This document shows, one piece after another, positions 4,603 to 6,152 of a stretch of 6,152 nt of DNA. The notes beneath the pieces were generated by a model, which was not told the DNA's origin, made no database searches, and worked only from the letters and a program-made list of their open reading frames with translations. Source of the DNA: DATGQT01 sp033720695 (GTDB taxonomy: Bacteria > Bacteroidota > Rhodothermia > Rhodothermales > Rubricoccaceae); the NCBI GenBank assembly GCA_033720695.1, contig JAWWCA010000212.1, positions 1 to 6,152 of the forward strand, in the 5' to 3' direction. How positions within the stretch are numbered: position 1 is the first letter of the stretch; every line of letters starts with the position of its first letter. The translations under genes were made by a program, and so were the position numbers.

Positions 4603-5327
4603 GCGAGTGGCGGATCGGACGGGGCTGGACGGACGCCGAGCTGCGGGAGCGGCTGGCGCAGGCGGCGCGGCTCCCGCGCAACTTCGCCGAGGCGCCCGAG
4701 GCGCTGCCCGAGGCGCCCGGCTGGCGCCGCTACTACTCCGAGGCCGTCGTCGGGCGGGAGGCGCCCGGCCCGGCCCGCCCCGACGGCCCCTTCGCCCGCG
4801 GCTGCGTGGCCGTCGCCTCGTACGCCTTCTCCGACCCCCGCATCGTCATCGGCCACTTCGACCCCGAGGCCCCGCTCCTCGGCCGGCCGATGCTCCTGGA
4901 GATGCGCGCCCTCCGGGCCGTCCGCTTCCTCGGCCCCGTCGTCGTCGGCGCCGTGCGCGAGGCCACCGTCGATGGCACCGACGACGAGACCGTCTACGGC
5001 TTCCGCTACGACACCCTCGACGGCCACATCGAGCGGGGCGCCGAGTGGTTCACGCTCACGAAGGCGCACCGGACCGGCGACCTCCGCTTCCGCATCGAGG
5101 CCTACTGGCAGCCCGGCCAGTTCCCGACGTGGTGGAGCCGGCTCGGCTTCGCAACCCTCGGCCCGCGCTACCAGAAGGTGTGGCACCACCGTGCCCACGC
5201 CCTCCTCGCCCGGCTGGTCCGGGAGCCCGCCGTGCGCGCGCCCGACGGCACCGACGGCGCCGTGGTCCACGCCAGCCCCGCCGTCGTCTTCGAGCGGTTC
5301 CCGCCCCGCGACCTCCCCACGCCCTGA
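4599..5327 (+). CDS. DUF1990 family protein, second of a tandem pair
   Basis: The protein has 242 residues and is soluble. It opens with WRIGRGWTDAELRERL (4-19) and RNFAE (29-33), a start often seen in DUF1990 proteins. The core motif is VYGFRYDTLDGHIERGAEWF (129-148), closer to the family pattern than its neighbour's, followed by LRFRIEAYWQPG (159-170) and RYQKVWHHRAHALLARL (188-204), the usual helical end. ATG 4599 overlaps the previous stop and has GGGAGGA at 4589-4595, very close to it, so coupled translation is likely. Its role is unknown. Being paralogous to the upstream gene but clearly diverged, the two may form a heterodimer, which is inference only. Confidence 0.82.
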   Translation: MSEWRIGRGWTDAELRERLAQAARLPRNFAEAPEALPEAPGWRRYYSEAVVGREAPGPARPDGPFARGCVAVASYAFSDPRIVIGHFDPEAPLLGRPMLLEMRALRAVRFLGPVVVGAVREATVDGTDDETVYGFRYDTLDGHIERGAEWFTLTKAHRTGDLRFRIEAYWQPGQFPTWWSRLGFATLGPRYQKVWHHRAHALLARLVREPAVRAPDGTDGAVVHASPAVVFERFPPRDLPTP

Positions 5328-5333
5328 ACGGGG

Positions 5334-5351
5334 GCGCCGTAGCTTCGGCGC
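5334..5351. promoter_or_regulatory. Hairpin enclosing a TAGCTTCG promoter-like motif
   Basis: GCGCCG (5334-5339) and CGGCGC (5346-5351) form a perfect 6-base stem with the loop TAGCTT. The loop and right arm contain TAGCTTCG (5340-5347), one base from TAnnTTTG. It sits between the DUF1990 stop (5327) and the sulfotransferase start (5373), so it could be a weak terminator, a promoter or both. No T-tract and no clear -33 element were found. Confidence 0.3.
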
Positions 5352-5372
5352 ACCGCCGCCCTGCCCCGCCCG

Positions 5373-6077
5373 ATGCCGCCCGCCGCCCCGTCGCTCTCGC
5401 TCCCCGTGCGCGCCCTCTACCGCCTGCGCCGGGAAGCGAGCCGGGCCGGGCTGCCGCCCGAGCTCCTCGCACCGGAGCTGCTCCTCCGCCAAGCCACGGC
5501 CGCGCGCCGGGCCGACCCCCACTTCCTCATCATCGGCACGCAGAAGGGGGGCACGACGACGCTCTACGACGACCTCGCGCGGCACCCCCATGTGCTCCCG
5601 GCCTACGAGAAGGAGGTCCACTACTTCGACCACCATCACCACCGCGGGCGGGCGTGGTACCGCCGCCACTTCCCGCTCCGCTCCGCGCTCGACCGCGCCG
5701 CGGCCCTCACGGGCGAGGCCAGCCCCTCCTACCTCTACCACCCCCTCGCGCCCGGCCGCATCGCCGAGGCGCTGCCGGGCGTGAAGATGGTGGCGCTCCT
5801 CCGCGAGCCCGTCGGCCGCGCCGTCTCGCAGTACTGGCACATGGTTCGGGCGGGGAAGGAGGCGCTGCCCATGGCCGAGGCCTTCGCCGCCGAGACCGAG
5901 CGGCTCGCGGGCGAGCACGCGCGGATCCTCCGAGGCGAACCCTCCGACCGCCGTGTCTACTTCACGCAGTCGTACCGCCACCGCGGCCTCTACGCCGACC
6001 AGCTCGCCCGCTACCTCGACCGCTCCACCTCTGACGAGGCGTTGGAGACGTTGCCGACCTTGTCCTTCAGGCGTTGA
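5373..6077 (+). CDS. Sulfotransferase, truncated at its 3' end
   Basis: The frame encodes 234 residues, of which only about the first 217 belong to the enzyme. Sulfotransferases of this kind move a sulfuryl group from PAPS to a sugar, lipid or other hydroxyl/amine. FLIIGTQKGGTTTLYDDL (51-68) is the phosphate-binding loop for the 5'-phosphosulfate, and LLREPVGRAVSQYWH (142-156) is the 3'-phosphate motif, with R144 and S152 as the key residues. EVHYFD (81-86) and TGEASPSYLYHP (113-124) fit the heparan-sulfotransferase-like branch. The family usually has about 280-310 residues. Here the match stops after YLDRS (214-218), and an unrelated tail of 16 residues leads to a TGA at 6075-6077. The acceptor is unknown. 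The protein as encoded is probably not functional. Confidence 0.85.
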   Translation: MPPAAPSLSLPVRALYRLRREASRAGLPPELLAPELLLRQATAARRADPHFLIIGTQKGGTTTLYDDLARHPHVLPAYEKEVHYFDHHHHRGRAWYRRHFPLRSALDRAAALTGEASPSYLYHPLAPGRIAEALPGVKMVALLREPVGRAVSQYWHMVRAGKEALPMAEAFAAETERLAGEHARILRGEPSDRRVYFTQSYRHRGLYADQLARYLDRSTSDEALETLPTLSFRR

Positions 6078-6151
6078 ATCTCGAGCGGATTCTTGGTGCC
6101 GTCCGCTTGCCAGCGCGGTACCAGGAAGCAGCTAAGGCCGCCTGGACTTTG
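6023..6151 (-). CDS. Acyl-CoA dehydrogenase fragment (AidB-like), both ends missing
   Basis: Read on the - strand from 6151 to 6023, the frame gives 43 residues without a stop. They include GGLSCFLVPRW, DGTKNPLEIQRLKDK and NVSNASSEVE. This matches the middle domain of acyl-CoA dehydrogenases of the AidB branch, where SCFLVPR...RLKDKLGNRSNASSEVE is a well-known stretch near the FAD and substrate sites. The protein would begin beyond the window's right edge. On the left it should continue for well over 150 residues, but after EVE the frame enters sulfotransferase DNA and meets a stop (TAG) within about four codons. By hand count this stretch is about 61% GC, against about 70% in the 80 bases before the junction. 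Confidence 0.78.
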
Positions 6152-6152
6152 A

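Noticed and set aside
4344..5981. A very long open frame on the - strand (545 codons)
   Set aside because: It lies opposite the DUF1990 genes and sulfotransferase, which have recognisable motifs. Its product is low-complexity (arginine, glycine, glutamate, alanine), as expected for antisense frames in very GC-rich DNA.
4217..6034. A 605-codon open frame on the + strand
   Set aside because: It is arginine/proline/alanine low-complexity throughout and runs across three real genes in another frame, so it is a frame shadow.

Overview
The window reads as bacterial DNA of high GC content, probably from the Rhodothermota/Bacteroidota side of the tree (Rubricoccaceae-like). The taxonomic clues are indirect: very GC-rich coding regions, few Shine-Dalgarno sequences, several TAnnTTTG-like promoter motifs and a DUF1990 gene pair. 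The phylum call is a moderate-confidence inference. No rRNA, tRNA, CRISPR array or integrase gene was seen.

Positions 1 to about 3557 look like the tail of an integron gene-cassette array, all on the + strand. The tail of an unidentified gene (2-97) is followed by a long attC recombination site (102-230). Next come a SAM-dependent O-methyltransferase cassette (268-1320), a second attC (1315-1378) and a secreted LprI-like protein (1392-1826). After that lies the 5' half of an attC (1838-1914), a small exported beta-rich protein (1946-2335) and what looks like the 3' half of an attC (2356-2381). The last part holds an exported histidine phosphatase (2424-2987), a DUF4258/DUF2283 pair resembling a toxin-antitoxin module (3034-3494) and a degenerate attC-like site (3499-3557). 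The attC calls rest on TAAC/GTTR core boxes, matched stems with unpaired bases on one arm, and a recurring CTGAGC element. None of them was computed.

Positions 3599-5327 look like ordinary chromosome. A small two-helix membrane protein on the - strand is divergent from a translationally coupled pair of DUF1990 proteins on the + strand. A sulfotransferase gene begins at 5373.

The sulfotransferase is cut off at about 6020-6029. Beyond that point the - strand encodes 43 residues of a quite different protein, an AidB-type acyl-CoA dehydrogenase, which runs off the window end. Both genes are broken at the same place, so this is either an assembly chimera or a real rearrangement.

The cassette genes need not act together. 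Their shared property is being small, often exported, and linked by related recombination sites. The right-hand genes form two likely transcription units: the DUF1990 pair, and the truncated sulfotransferase.
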